Below are positions 1 through 9,305 of a DNA stretch of 64,000 nt, in pieces. The position numbers and the translations under genes are program-made. Position 1 is the first letter of the stretch. Every line of letters begins with the position of its first letter. The notes beneath the pieces were generated by a model. The model worked only from the letters and a program-made list of their open reading frames with translations, made no database searches and had not been told where the DNA came from. Source of the stretch: Planktomarina temperata RCA23 (lineage in GTDB: Bacteria > Pseudomonadota > Alphaproteobacteria > Rhodobacterales > Rhodobacteraceae); the NCBI RefSeq assembly GCF_000738435.1, contig NZ_CP003984.1:1364001-1428000 (forward strand). Reading direction: 5' to 3'.

Positions 1-1
1 T

Positions 2-124
2 GAAGAGATGAAACTTCACGCAAGAGATCTTACAGAACGCTTAACTCCTGCTTTGGACAAAATGCGTGAGGTTGTGGAGCACGCAGAGCAGTTTATTCCA
101 GAATCTGGAGTTCAGCGTAGATGA
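2..124 (+). CDS. zorA: ZorA C-terminal end (partial)
   Basis: Only the last 40 codons are in the window; the gene begins to the left. The frame starting at base 2 is open and ends at the TGA of 122-124, overlapping the zorB start codon (ATGA overlap). The visible tail is charged and helical (KLHARDLTERLTPALDKMRE), as expected for the long cytoplasmic tail of the MotA-like ZorA motor subunit. ZorA forms the inner-membrane proton-channel motor with ZorB in Zorya anti-phage systems. The name rests on position directly before zorB-zorC-zorD, not on the short sequence itself, so it is an inference from synteny. Confidence 0.7.
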   Translation, partial: EEMKLHARDLTERLTPALDKMREVVEHAEQFIPESGVQRR

Positions 125-1416
125 GGTCCCTTGGACGAAAACGCAGAGACGAAGACGAAGAGGAGTCTGTCTTTGTTCCAATGACGGATATGACCGTTTC
201 ATTTTTGTTTATTGTTATGATTTTACTGGCATTCTTCGCCGTACAATTTACGGATGAAGATAATGTACCACGTTCGATCTATGAGGAAGTTGTTTTAGAG
301 CGTAATGGTCTGATCGAGGAGGTGAAGCGCTTAAACATAGAGATCGATAAGCTGGAAACGTTGATAAAAAAACTTAAGTTAGAGAATTCAAATTTAACAA
401 ACCAAAATACTGAGCTCACTGCAAAGAATTCTCGTTTAGATGGTGAAATTAAAATTGCTCTCCGTAAAATTTCTGAACTTAAAGAAGACGTTTCCTTGTT
501 AAAGGCCGATTTAGCGCAGGCAGATGAAAAAATCAAATCTTTAACTCTAAAAAACAATGATTTGACAGATCAGCTTCAGAAGCTTGAAGATGAAAAGAAT
601 GATTTATTAAAGGTAATCGATCAAAAGGATGAGTTGCTCAGATCAAAGGATGACATAATTGCCTCTCTAGAACGTAGTGTCAAAAATCTCAATGATCAAG
701 TTACTGTAAAAAATCAAAAAATTTCTGAATTAGAGCAACAGCTAGAAGAGCTTAAGGCAAAACTAAAAGATGATCCGTTAGAAGCTTATTTGATTGAGTC
801 ACAATATCGAAGAACGGCCATCTTATCTGAAATTGAAAGAAAACTAAAAATAGAATTCCCGAATATTCTAGTAGAAGTAAGTCCGGAGAATGATGCGTTG
901 AGGTTCAAAGGTGATGGATTGTTCACATCTGGATCTAGCCAATTAAGCTCATTAAAAAGAAAGATTGTTGAGAAGGTTGGAGTTCTGGTCACGGATGCAA
1001 TTGAGTGCTTTACGATAAATCCAAAAGAGCCTGACTATAAATCCTGCAATCCAGATGGGATACTAATTGAAGCAATCCAGATTGAAGGCCATACCGATAA
1101 TACTAGGTTCGTAGGAGCAGATGGCAGAGATAGGAATATTGAGTTGTCTGCTAAAAGAGCGACATCAGCATTTTTTGCAATGAAAGACGCTAAGCCTAAC
1201 CTGCTATCCTATCAAAATTTGAAAGGGCAGCCTGTAATATCAATCGCTGGATATGGGGATATGCGCCCTGTCAACATTGACCCCAAGATGAAGGCTGAAA
1301 ATCGTCGTATTGATCTACGATTGATTATGTTCACTCCAGTAAGCAGAGATCAGATCAATATTATTCAAAGGCGGATCAAAAGTGATCTTGAAATCCTTCT
1401 TGAGGAGGTAAAGTGA
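121..1416 (+). CDS. zorB: Zorya subunit ZorB (MotB/OmpA-like)
   Basis: MotB-like stator subunit of 431 aa. One N-terminal membrane helix (about residues 24-43) is preceded by an Asp (D23, MTDMTVSFLFIVMILL), the place of the proton-binding Asp of MotB/ZorB. A long heptad-rich coiled coil follows (about residues 55-220). The C-terminal OmpA-like peptidoglycan-binding domain (about residues 290-410) shows the IEGHTDNTR and ENRRIDLRL motifs. In Zorya, ZorA5ZorB2 sits in the inner membrane, binds the wall and signals phage entry to cytoplasmic effectors. The start overlaps the zorA stop and the stop overlaps the zorC start, so the genes are translationally coupled. The ~165-residue periplasmic coil looks long for a ZorB; that comparison is from memory of the family. 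Confidence 0.88.
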   Translation: MRSLGRKRRDEDEEESVFVPMTDMTVSFLFIVMILLAFFAVQFTDEDNVPRSIYEEVVLERNGLIEEVKRLNIEIDKLETLIKKLKLENSNLTNQNTELTAKNSRLDGEIKIALRKISELKEDVSLLKADLAQADEKIKSLTLKNNDLTDQLQKLEDEKNDLLKVIDQKDELLRSKDDIIASLERSVKNLNDQVTVKNQKISELEQQLEELKAKLKDDPLEAYLIESQYRRTAILSEIERKLKIEFPNILVEVSPENDALRFKGDGLFTSGSSQLSSLKRKIVEKVGVLVTDAIECFTINPKEPDYKSCNPDGILIEAIQIEGHTDNTRFVGADGRDRNIELSAKRATSAFFAMKDAKPNLLSYQNLKGQPVISIAGYGDMRPVNIDPKMKAENRRIDLRLIMFTPVSRDQINIIQRRIKSDLEILLEEVK

Positions 1417-3443
1417 TGTCTCTTAGCGAAGTTCTAATTCGTCGTAGCCAACCAGCAACACCGTCATCTGTACCAAATACCAACTATGTGGAGTCAGCAA
1501 TCAATCGAATTTTTGATCGTTGGCCAGACATTAACCCTGAGGCACGAGAAGAAGATCACGAAAAAATTTTATTACAATTAAATGATATTATTTTTAAAAA
1601 CATCTGGGAAGATGTTAAAATATCGTTTGTAATTTCGGGTTTCAATATTGCGTTCTTGGAAAGGTACAATAATAGACCTGATGTGCAGGTTATTACAGAT
1701 TTTGCATTTAATGAATTGCGAGCAACGACGAAGCCATCAATAGTAAACGCACTGATGCGTATCTACTCTTCCACTTTTTCTTTGGGCTCTGAAAATACGA
1801 AAAAACTTGGAGAGATGCTAGTATTAAAGACTGAATTATTAAGTCAAAAATGGAAAGGCATATTATATGAGTTTCCCGATTATCTTTTACCACAGCAAGC
1901 CCCTGAAACTATAGCGGACTTTATGTTATTGAGAAAAACTCCTTGGGTCTCGTTAAAGCAGGCTGGCTTTAATGATCCATTTGCCTCTGGCATTATGGAT
2001 TATGCACATCAAGCATATGTGGCTAAACTCGCTCCCGATCTTAAAAATCTGGACAATATTAAACAGCTGTTCGAATGGCTCATTCCAGAGTCAGGAAAGG
2101 TTAAGGCTACCGGTAATGTAATCGTTGTTGAAGCTCTCATTGATCATTGGCTGAAAGAAACCCCGCCAGAACCACTTCGCCAATACATTACCGAAAATTT
2201 AATTCTTCTTTACGACGATCCAAGAATACGACCCGAGCGTTGGAATGCAGTAGAGCAAAAATATAAAGATGTAATTTTTAGTTGGCTCACTAAAGAAGAT
2301 CTACGTTTTTTCACTTCAGTGGTTACTGCGACCCAAAAAGAAGAAATGTGGATTAAAAGGCGAGATTTCTGGCTCAAACTTTATGACGATGAGTTGGTAG
2401 ATCAAGCTTGGGTGGCATTCTCACCTAAAGCAGAACGCTATGCTCGGCAAAACTTATCTTCCGGAAAGTCAGATTTAGGCGAAACTAGATTTGCTAGACA
2501 AACAGGCAGATATGGAACAGAAACATCTCTTCTTTTCTTGAAAATTGGGAATAAAATATTCGTCGATGGTTGCCATAATTATAAAACGCATGTTTGGAAT
2601 ATATCAGATAGAGTAGCGCCGAAATTATTTAAATCCTGGTATCATTGCGACGCAGATATTATGCGTAAGTCCCCGGCTTCAAAAAGTCATAGCCATATTC
2701 CGTCTTGGCAGAGCTGGGTAATGGAAAAAATTTATGCCACAGTGCCAAATTCGACCTACAAACCTGTGAATTGGGATGATCCAAGCCGCAGTTTTTCAAA
2801 CCGAAGTATGGAACAGCGAAACGCCGCTACCGACGGCCAATATGAACCTGCTCGGGTGAGACGAAGTTTTGGAAACAGGTCTAACCAAAACGTCGAGGCA
2901 GCTTACAGTCCAACACTAAGAGCGCAAGGCTCACAGTCGGCACAGGCCAGTCAAAGTGAGCCTATGCATCACAGAAGACCAACTCTCGAAAGTTTCGATA
3001 TCGACAACCATTTGATGGTTGCTGAAGTCAATAAATTGCAATCGGTATTTAGCCAAAATGATTACAGCTCTTTTAATTTGAGAAGTTCAATAAGGAGGGT
3101 ACAGAAAGGCCAAACGTTGAATACCTCAAATAAAAAAGAATTTGAAAATTTATTTACAGAGAGTGTGATTTCTGCTGAAGATTATCCAAATTTGAGTAGA
3201 TTTTTAAAACCAATATTCAAAGAAACTTCTGGACATGGCGCACTAACACTCTGGCAGCCAATTATTAATGAATTAGTCAACGCAGCCAATCAAAATAGGA
3301 TATCGATATCCCCAAATGCGAAAACTGCGCTTGGTAAAATCAAAGAAGGTGAGCAGAATTTGACCCGAACAGATATTAACGCTTTTGAGAATTTCTTACA
3401 AAACTTGCGGGCAAATAAGGTGAGTATAGATCAATTCTTATAA
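1413..3443 (+). CDS. zorC: Zorya subunit ZorC (EH-signature protein)
   Basis: 676-aa cytoplasmic protein matching the ZorC layout. An alpha-helical N-terminal two-thirds contains an EH_Signature-like segment (about residues 50-430, ending in a region with GRYGTETSLLFL, VDGCHNYKTHVWN and FKSWYHCDADIMR). A low-complexity Ser/Gln/Arg linker (about 455-525) and a C-terminal helical domain follow. ZorC is the DNA-binding partner of ZorD in type I Zorya. The start ATGATG overlaps the zorB stop, with a strong GAGGAGG ribosome site 7-10 bases upstream. Assignment rests on domain character plus operon position between zorB and zorD. No catalytic motif was recognised. Confidence 0.85.
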   Translation: MMSLSEVLIRRSQPATPSSVPNTNYVESAINRIFDRWPDINPEAREEDHEKILLQLNDIIFKNIWEDVKISFVISGFNIAFLERYNNRPDVQVITDFAFNELRATTKPSIVNALMRIYSSTFSLGSENTKKLGEMLVLKTELLSQKWKGILYEFPDYLLPQQAPETIADFMLLRKTPWVSLKQAGFNDPFASGIMDYAHQAYVAKLAPDLKNLDNIKQLFEWLIPESGKVKATGNVIVVEALIDHWLKETPPEPLRQYITENLILLYDDPRIRPERWNAVEQKYKDVIFSWLTKEDLRFFTSVVTATQKEEMWIKRRDFWLKLYDDELVDQAWVAFSPKAERYARQNLSSGKSDLGETRFARQTGRYGTETSLLFLKIGNKIFVDGCHNYKTHVWNISDRVAPKLFKSWYHCDADIMRKSPASKSHSHIPSWQSWVMEKIYATVPNSTYKPVNWDDPSRSFSNRSMEQRNAATDGQYEPARVRRSFGNRSNQNVEAAYSPTLRAQGSQSAQASQSEPMHHRRPTLESFDIDNHLMVAEVNKLQSVFSQNDYSSFNLRSSIRRVQKGQTLNTSNKKEFENLFTESVISAEDYPNLSRFLKPIFKETSGHGALTLWQPIINELVNAANQNRISISPNAKTALGKIKEGEQNLTRTDINAFENFLQNLRANKVSIDQFL

Positions 3444-3456
3444 GTGAGCACAATTC

Positions 3457-6400
3457 ATGCAAATAGAGTTCAATTACTCCAACGAAGGCGTAATCATTAA
3501 TTTTTTGGGGATCCGTAAAGGATTTCTCAAGTTTTTTCTCAGTAGCACTATTAAAACTAGCCTGTCACAGTTAAGTAAAGAAGATCAAAACCTTGCTTTA
3601 GCGATAGCGGATCTAAAGTTTTGCGCCGATAACATTCAATCTCAGTTGGATATAAGCGAGGATAGGCTTCAATTTTCGCACGAGGTAGCTGCGTCAATAT
3701 CGTCTCAAACTGCAAAAAAATTAGGCCTGCCACCTATCAGTCACCTCACCTTAGAAACTGACGTTGTTTCAATTCCTGGTCATGATAGTTTTCAATTAAA
3801 ATATAACTGGTCATTAAATGGTCAAAAGCAGAACCCAAAAAGAATAGGTGCTATACTGCAAACCTCTGAAGGCTTGAGGCGGATTCCATTTTGGTTGCTT
3901 CAAGCAATAGATTTAGCTGAAACAGAGTTAGCGCAGAAGTCTTTAGAGCATCATTGGCACCAAATGGCTAAGTTTCGAAAAGCACTTGAGCCGGATTTTG
4001 ATACAGCACACAGCTCGACTAGTTCGGTCGAAATGAGTCAATTTTTATCAAATCTTAAGGTGAAGATTTCAGATGGTTTCTCGATACTGCCAGATCAGGA
4101 TGAAACCACTGGAAGCTTTGAAGTTATTCCATTTTCAAACCAACATATTGACGATCAGTTAATCAGCTCGGAAACAACAGTAACTGTTGCCATGAGTGAG
4201 CTCGATCAAGATGAACTGCAAAACTTTCAAGATCGGTTTGAGCGCAAAGGTTCTTTGAGCGCTTATAAGATTGGTGATGGAAGCTACATGGTGGTAGAGC
4301 CATCTTCTAAGCCAGCACTTGATGTTATGGCGAATATGCAATCGGCTTCTATTGAAGAAAGACGGGAGTTTATCAAAAACCCCCGCTTAAAAATTAATGA
4401 AGCAATTGAAAGTTATCTAAGTAAGAACGGTAAGTTAGACGGATTGTCGGATGCCCAAAAAGAAGAAACAATTGAGCAGGCCTCATTTCCCGTTTTTATT
4501 GAGACGGCAGAATATTCTGAACGTGTCACTGGTAAGACAGTTTATATGGGGAATTCACTACCTGGAGGTGATGGATCTGCAACAACTTGGCTACCGGAGA
4601 TTTTTGATGAACCTCAACGAGACTTTTTAAAAGATCTACCAATCAATGATCTAGAGGAGGTTAAGTCAAAATTAAAGACAGCGGTCGATTTAGGAAAAGA
4701 TATTATTGTTTTTCGAGGTAACGAAATACCAGCATCTGAAGCAAGCATTGAAGCAATAAATGCGCTTTTGGCCTCAAAGGAAGATACAGAGACTCATCCC
4801 GCTGAGCCTTCAGAAGTTCCAGGTGGAGATACAGCAGATGGGCCCATAATCTTAGATGTTGAAAATAATTTTGAGCAGTTGAAATGGAGAGCAGAGATTA
4901 GTCCCAGATCGGTTACAATTCCGATGGCTGCACCAAAAAATATTACAACGCAGCTGAGACCGCATCAGGAAGATAGTTTGGATTGGCAGATAAATGCTTG
5001 GGAAGCCGGTTTGCCGGGAGTTTTAAATGCAGATGAGCAGGGACTGGGAAAGACTCTGCAAACACTTTCATTTCTGGCCTGGATGAGAGCGCAATTAAGT
5101 AGTGATAAAGAAGCCAAGGCAAAAGGTCCGGTTTTGATTGTTGCTCCAACCTCGCTTCTAGTAAATTGGGAACAAGAAGTAGAAAACCATATGAGCAGTG
5201 GAGGTCTTGGCCAGTTGGTGAGACTCTATGGCACCGCAACGAGTGCGAGAAAACGTATTGGTGCTAATGGTTTAGATACTAAAACTGGTGAAGATTTATT
5301 AGATCTTGATTTCTTGATTGAAGCCACCAAACAGGGACAAGGCCATACATTTTGGGTTCTAACGACTTACACGACACTGACAAACTACCAACATTCATTA
5401 GGTCGTATCCCTTTCTCTGTAGCGGTTTTTGACGAAATCCAGGCCATGAAAAACCCAGGATCGTTGCGGGCTTTTGCAGGTACAGCTATGCAAGCGGATT
5501 TCCGAATTGGATTGACGGGAACGCCAATTGAAAATTCCACAAGTGATCTTTGGGCGATACTAGATCAGATATCCCCTGGTCGATTAATTCCACTCAGTAA
5601 GTTTAGACAAGAGTTTTCAGCACCAAATCAAGACAAGATGCAAATGTTGTATGAACTAATTTTTGAAGATGTTGATGGTTTGCCGCCTATGGCAATTCGT
5701 CGATTAAAGGATGACGTTGCAACAGAACTTCCTAAAAAGAAAAGAATTTTGCACGCTGAGGCGATGTCAGAACACCAAGCCACTTCATATGAAGAAGCGA
5801 GGGGCAAATTAGTAACTGGAAAGAAAGGCGCAGCCCTTAAAATGCTGCATCATATTAGATCTGTATCGGTACATCCCAATATCTCCTCAGAACTTATCGC
5901 TGATGAATATATAAGCTTGTCTGCTCGGCTAAAGTCTACCTTTGAAATTCTTGATCGTATTCATTCAAAAAACGAGAGAGCTTTGGTTTTTATAGAACAT
6001 ATACAAATGCAGTATCGGTTCATTGAGCTATTAAAGGCTAGGTACGATTTAGAAAACATAGACCTAATAAATGGAAAAACACCGATTAAACAACGCCAAA
6101 AAATAGTTAACCGGTTTCAAAGTCATTTGAAAAATGATCGTGGTTTTGATGTTTTAGTGCTAGGTCCAAAGGCTGCAGGAACCGGTTTGACGTTAACTGC
6201 CGCTACTCATGTCATACATTTATCGAGATGGTGGAATCCCGCCGTTGAAGAACAATGCAATGATCGGGTTCATCGCATTGGACAGACAAAACCTGTAACA
6301 GTTCACGTGCCGTTATCAGTGCATCCAGAATACGAAGAAAAATCCTTCGATTTGCTACTTCACAGCCTAATGACTTGGAAGAGAAAATTGGCTAGTTCTG

Positions 6401-6579
6401 CTCTTTGGCCAATGGGTGACACAGAGGCCGACATGCAAAAACTGCAGGAGTTACTCGGATCAGAAGCGACTTCTAAGGGCGACAAAGATTTCGTAAAGAA
6501 TTCGGTTATCAAAATGTTTGAGCGAGATGAAGTTGTTCCTTTGGAGATAGTTGACGATAAGACATTTGTTTATGACTAA
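3457..6579 (+). CDS. zorD: Zorya effector ZorD (SNF2-type ATPase)
   Basis: 1,040-aa SF2/SNF2 ATPase. The N-terminal ~480 residues have no recognised motif and should be the regulatory part. The ATPase core has Walker A DEQGLGKT (about residue 525), motif II DEIQ (about 658), motif III LTGTPIENS (about 687) and motif VI NDRVHRIGQT (about 940). In Zorya type I, ZorD is the cytoplasmic effector that acts on invading DNA once recruited with ZorC. It starts 13 bases after zorC and ends the operon. The set zorA-B-C-D defines type I, because type II would carry the HNH protein ZorE instead. Base composition is AT-rich like the rest of the island. Confidence 0.9.
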   Translation: MQIEFNYSNEGVIINFLGIRKGFLKFFLSSTIKTSLSQLSKEDQNLALAIADLKFCADNIQSQLDISEDRLQFSHEVAASISSQTAKKLGLPPISHLTLETDVVSIPGHDSFQLKYNWSLNGQKQNPKRIGAILQTSEGLRRIPFWLLQAIDLAETELAQKSLEHHWHQMAKFRKALEPDFDTAHSSTSSVEMSQFLSNLKVKISDGFSILPDQDETTGSFEVIPFSNQHIDDQLISSETTVTVAMSELDQDELQNFQDRFERKGSLSAYKIGDGSYMVVEPSSKPALDVMANMQSASIEERREFIKNPRLKINEAIESYLSKNGKLDGLSDAQKEETIEQASFPVFIETAEYSERVTGKTVYMGNSLPGGDGSATTWLPEIFDEPQRDFLKDLPINDLEEVKSKLKTAVDLGKDIIVFRGNEIPASEASIEAINALLASKEDTETHPAEPSEVPGGDTADGPIILDVENNFEQLKWRAEISPRSVTIPMAAPKNITTQLRPHQEDSLDWQINAWEAGLPGVLNADEQGLGKTLQTLSFLAWMRAQLSSDKEAKAKGPVLIVAPTSLLVNWEQEVENHMSSGGLGQLVRLYGTATSARKRIGANGLDTKTGEDLLDLDFLIEATKQGQGHTFWVLTTYTTLTNYQHSLGRIPFSVAVFDEIQAMKNPGSLRAFAGTAMQADFRIGLTGTPIENSTSDLWAILDQISPGRLIPLSKFRQEFSAPNQDKMQMLYELIFEDVDGLPPMAIRRLKDDVATELPKKKRILHAEAMSEHQATSYEEARGKLVTGKKGAALKMLHHIRSVSVHPNISSELIADEYISLSARLKSTFEILDRIHSKNERALVFIEHIQMQYRFIELLKARYDLENIDLINGKTPIKQRQKIVNRFQSHLKNDRGFDVLVLGPKAAGTGLTLTAATHVIHLSRWWNPAVEEQCNDRVHRIGQTKPVTVHVPLSVHPEYEEKSFDLLLHSLMTWKRKLASSALWPMGDTEADMQKLQELLGSEATSKGDKDFVKNSVIKMFERDEVVPLEIVDDKTFVYD

Positions 6580-6972
6580 AACTCTACTGCAAATTTTACT
6601 CTATTCAGGCTCTAACTTGATACCTGAATTGAACCTCCGTGCGTAAAAACTGCATCCGCAATTTCTTTTCGGTTCATTTTTAATTGAAGGCGGTTTAAAT
6701 TTTGATATTATATTTGCGTTGCAAATCTTCCTGCTAGTTACTCTCGAATAATGCAGTATTAATTCAACAGAATAAGCTAAACTCATACATTAATAGATTA
6801 AGTGTTTTTGCCGGTTCGTCAGATACTGTTTTGCTTGAGAGGTTGAAGCCGATGAAGTGACCTGGTTCACGTATTATTGACTATAACATTGAGATTACCA
6901 CGATTGGAATTCTACTAGTTGCCAGTACTGATTTGTATAATATTTTTAACACTCTTCGGTTACTACCCCCGG
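6580..6972. other. Gene-poor spacer downstream of zorD
   Basis: About 390 bases of AT-rich sequence between convergent genes. No convincing coding frame, tRNA or strong terminator hairpin was seen. Confidence 0.5.
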
Positions 6973-7410
6973 CTACTTTATTTTAGGCTTCTTAACCAAT
7001 ATTCCATATTGGAGATACATATCCTCCCCCCAAATATTTATAATTGGAAAGCCTCTTGAAACTCGATGGTGATAAATACCTAATAGCTCATCGTGGCTGT
7101 AATTTTTGAAACAGTTGAAACGGTTTATTGCTAGCAATATTGCGTCGATGATTGTTTCTTCGCCTGCTTGCGACTGTCGTTGAAATGGAAATTGTATTGA
7201 GTGTTTTTTCAAAAATTGGATTAATGAGACCACAAAATAGACACGTTCTCTTGAGAGGTGCCAATCGATTTTACCACCACTATTTTCTTGGCCCATAGCA
7301 AACCCTTTGGGAAACCTAGCCAGCTCCACTTGGCAAAGCACATTGTAGATTGTGTCGACTAGTTCATTAAAACTTTCAGGATTAAATTGATTGATTAAAT
7401 CGCTATCCAC
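6973..7410 (-). CDS. Hypothetical protein
   Basis: 145-aa protein of unknown function with no signal peptide or membrane helix. It begins MDSDLINQFNPESFNELV and contains a mixed helical stretch (RVYFVVSLIQFLKKHS). It lies downstream of and convergent with the Zorya operon, and its start abuts an integrase remnant on the other strand. It may be island cargo or defence-linked, but nothing in the sequence shows a function. Confidence 0.55.
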   Translation of the reverse strand: MDSDLINQFNPESFNELVDTIYNVLCQVELARFPKGFAMGQENSGGKIDWHLSRERVYFVVSLIQFLKKHSIQFPFQRQSQAGEETIIDAILLAINRFNCFKNYSHDELLGIYHHRVSRGFPIINIWGEDMYLQYGILVKKPKIK

Positions 7411-7629
7411 TTGGCGTCTCCAGTTTTATCTCAATGTAAAGCTGTTCAACACTTAAATCAAAATGTTGAGAGGAATTTTGGGTACAGTGAAACATCCAAG
7501 AAGATCTCAACCGTCGGTGGTTCTTTGAGAGATATTCAGATGATGGTTGGTCATTCATCTCTACAAACCACACAAAGATACATTGAGAGCGATAGTGAGA
7601 GCCAGAAGAAGGTCGTTAACTTGCTCTAG
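7411..7629 (+). pseudogene. Tyrosine recombinase remnant (C-terminal end)
   Basis: Only the final part of a phage-type integrase remains. The segment SLRDIQMMVGHSSLQTTQRY from about 7530 is the typical sequence around the active-site H/W and the nucleophilic Tyr. The catalytic Arg boxes that should precede it are absent and the upstream codons do not resemble an integrase, so the gene is broken. It overlaps the 3' end of the convergent gene that follows. It marks an old insertion inside the defence island. Confidence 0.75.
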
Positions 7630-8137
7630 CTCTTGCCAAACGTAATTCTGCCTCGAATATTTCTTTCTCTGTGAAATACTTTTGAAACCTCTTGTCTAAA
7701 ACAAGGTTCTCATACGCAACATCGAGGCAATCATATTTACGTAAAAGTTCAAGGCCATATGTTTTATCATTTCTAGCTAAGAGGTCTTTTAAAAATTGGA
7801 TTATTCCAACCTCCCCAATTTTACGTCGAGAATAGGTTGCGTAGGTGGTTTTGACATTATGCATAGAAAGTACTGTTTCATAACCATCGATAAGTTTATC
7901 GAAGTTTTCAGATAGCTCATCTTCGGTGTCTAGGTTCAAAGCCCAAAGGTCTCTCATTCTTTGATCAATGAAGTCAGCTAACTTTAGATCATTTCCTCTG
8001 ACTGCGTTTTTTCGAAATCGTTCTAGTTTGAAAAGCTCATAGCAATTCATAATTTCTTTTAAAGTTTTAGATTTTGGATCATCTATTACCGATTTCATGA
8101 AAACAGTTTGGCCGCCGTAAATTCCAAATGCAAGCAA
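7616..8137 (-). CDS. Hypothetical protein
   Basis: 173 aa, largely alpha-helical and charged, with no signal peptide, membrane helix or recognised motif. It begins MLAFGIYGGQTVFMKSVI; an internal Met at residue 14 is a possible alternative start. The C-terminus is rich in Leu/Ala/Arg (EAELRLARARAS) and overlaps the integrase remnant on the opposite strand by 14 bases. Function unknown. Confidence 0.55.
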   Translation of the reverse strand: MLAFGIYGGQTVFMKSVIDDPKSKTLKEIMNCYELFKLERFRKNAVRGNDLKLADFIDQRMRDLWALNLDTEDELSENFDKLIDGYETVLSMHNVKTTYATYSRRKIGEVGIIQFLKDLLARNDKTYGLELLRKYDCLDVAYENLVLDKRFQKYFTEKEIFEAELRLARARAS

Positions 8138-8276
8138 AACTGGTGTTAACTCAATTAGGTATACATAAATGTTGGCTGGTCACTCGTTACTTTCTGTTAA
8201 TCATCACTATTTCCAAGGTGACTGCGAGAAGGGGAATAAGAGTATAGACCAAATTTATGCTGGTAACCGTCGCTTA

Positions 8277-8594
8277 TTATCTGTCTTCAATCAGTAAAAA
8301 TTCAGCCCCTCCTGAAATAAAATCTGTGACCTCTAGCCTTGGGAACAGGTCCAGTCTCAGTCGTGCAAGTTTCATCCGCACCTCTTGTGTGTTTGGCACC
8401 CGTTGGGGTGTAAAGACTGTTTTCTTGGCTGCATTGTCGACATCGGTTTTCGTACATGGAACGCCTATCTCGTCGCTGAGAATTTCCGACATTTCTTTTG
8501 CCTTTAGTTTGTAGGTCGGGAAAATATTTGTCCTGCCAAAGGCATGTGGTTTCACCTCATGAGTGCCAGCTTTACGCAGCTTCCATGCGATCAA
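8277..8594 (-). CDS. Hypothetical protein, probably 5'-truncated
   Basis: 105 aa from a TTG codon. The same frame stays open upstream to base 8666 and reads as a plausible protein (SAEGDASKYLRKDKGDLKRL) with no start codon after the in-frame stop, so the true gene probably lost its 5' end. The product is basic and helical with a C-terminal FISGGAEFLL segment. No family recognised. A convergent gene remnant and island scars surround it. Confidence 0.4.
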   Translation of the reverse strand: MIAWKLRKAGTHEVKPHAFGRTNIFPTYKLKAKEMSEILSDEIGVPCTKTDVDNAAKKTVFTPQRVPNTQEVRMKLARLRLDLFPRLEVTDFISGGAEFLLIEDR

Positions 8595-8880
8595 AAGCTC
8601 CTGACGCAGTCGTTTGAGGTCGCCTTTGTCTTTACGTAAGTATTTCGAGGCATCGCCCTCGGCAGATCATTCATCATTGGTAGTCACTCAGCGATATATC
8701 GACAGAGACAGAGAGGCGAGGCGGAAGATCGTGGATTTGGTATGATCCGGTGGCTGAGACGACTGCGTACTTGCTTGCGCCCCCTTCGTGTATCAAGATG
8801 AACTTATATCCAAGAACAGATAGGTTTACTAAAATATGTTTTAGTATTTCAAATCATTCAGTTTAGCCCTGCTGCTTTCA

Positions 8881-9252
8881 GTGAGTTTTGGAGGTGTGGG
8901 TAAAGCTGCTAGCTTCGACTGCAACAAAGCCATCACTGTTTCGGATCAACTGGTTTGCGAGGCTCCAGCTCACCTCCTGTCATCTCTCCTTGCGCCGTAT
9001 GGGCTAATAAAGCAAAATCTTTCACAAATTACACGACTGAACGAGGCCTGTGTCAGTTTTGAATTTGAAATCCAAAGTAACGAATTAGTGGAATGGGAAT
9101 TGCGAGAAATACATGACGTTGTATGTGGAGGAGATCCCGGTACCGCACCAAAGATTGCGAGCTTGAAGACGAACAAAAAGCCAAATGGTGGAAAAATTTC
9201 TTTAGCATTTTATGATAGTGCGTGCGATTGTTGGAAGTGGCTGGTTCAATAG
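8881..9252 (+). CDS. Small Cys-containing protein, signal peptide broken
   Basis: 123 aa from GTG at 8881. It begins like an exported DUF1311/LprI-type protein (ASFDCNKAITVSDQLVCEA) with several Cys residues. The codons before GTG are in frame and encode a clear signal-peptide core (FSLALLLSVSFGGVGKAA) back to an ATG at 8836, but the third codon of that longer frame is TAG. The sequence shows an export signal cut off from its start by a nonsense codon. Either the gene is a recent pseudogene or it uses a non-canonical start inside the signal. The DUF1311 resemblance is weak. Confidence 0.5.
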   Translation: MSFGGVGKAASFDCNKAITVSDQLVCEAPAHLLSSLLAPYGLIKQNLSQITRLNEACVSFEFEIQSNELVEWELREIHDVVCGGDPGTAPKIASLKTNKKPNGGKISLAFYDSACDCWKWLVQ

Positions 9253-9305
9253 AATAATCTGTCATCCAAACCTAAGTTGTTTGTCCAGAAGATGGGGAAT
9301 GTCGC

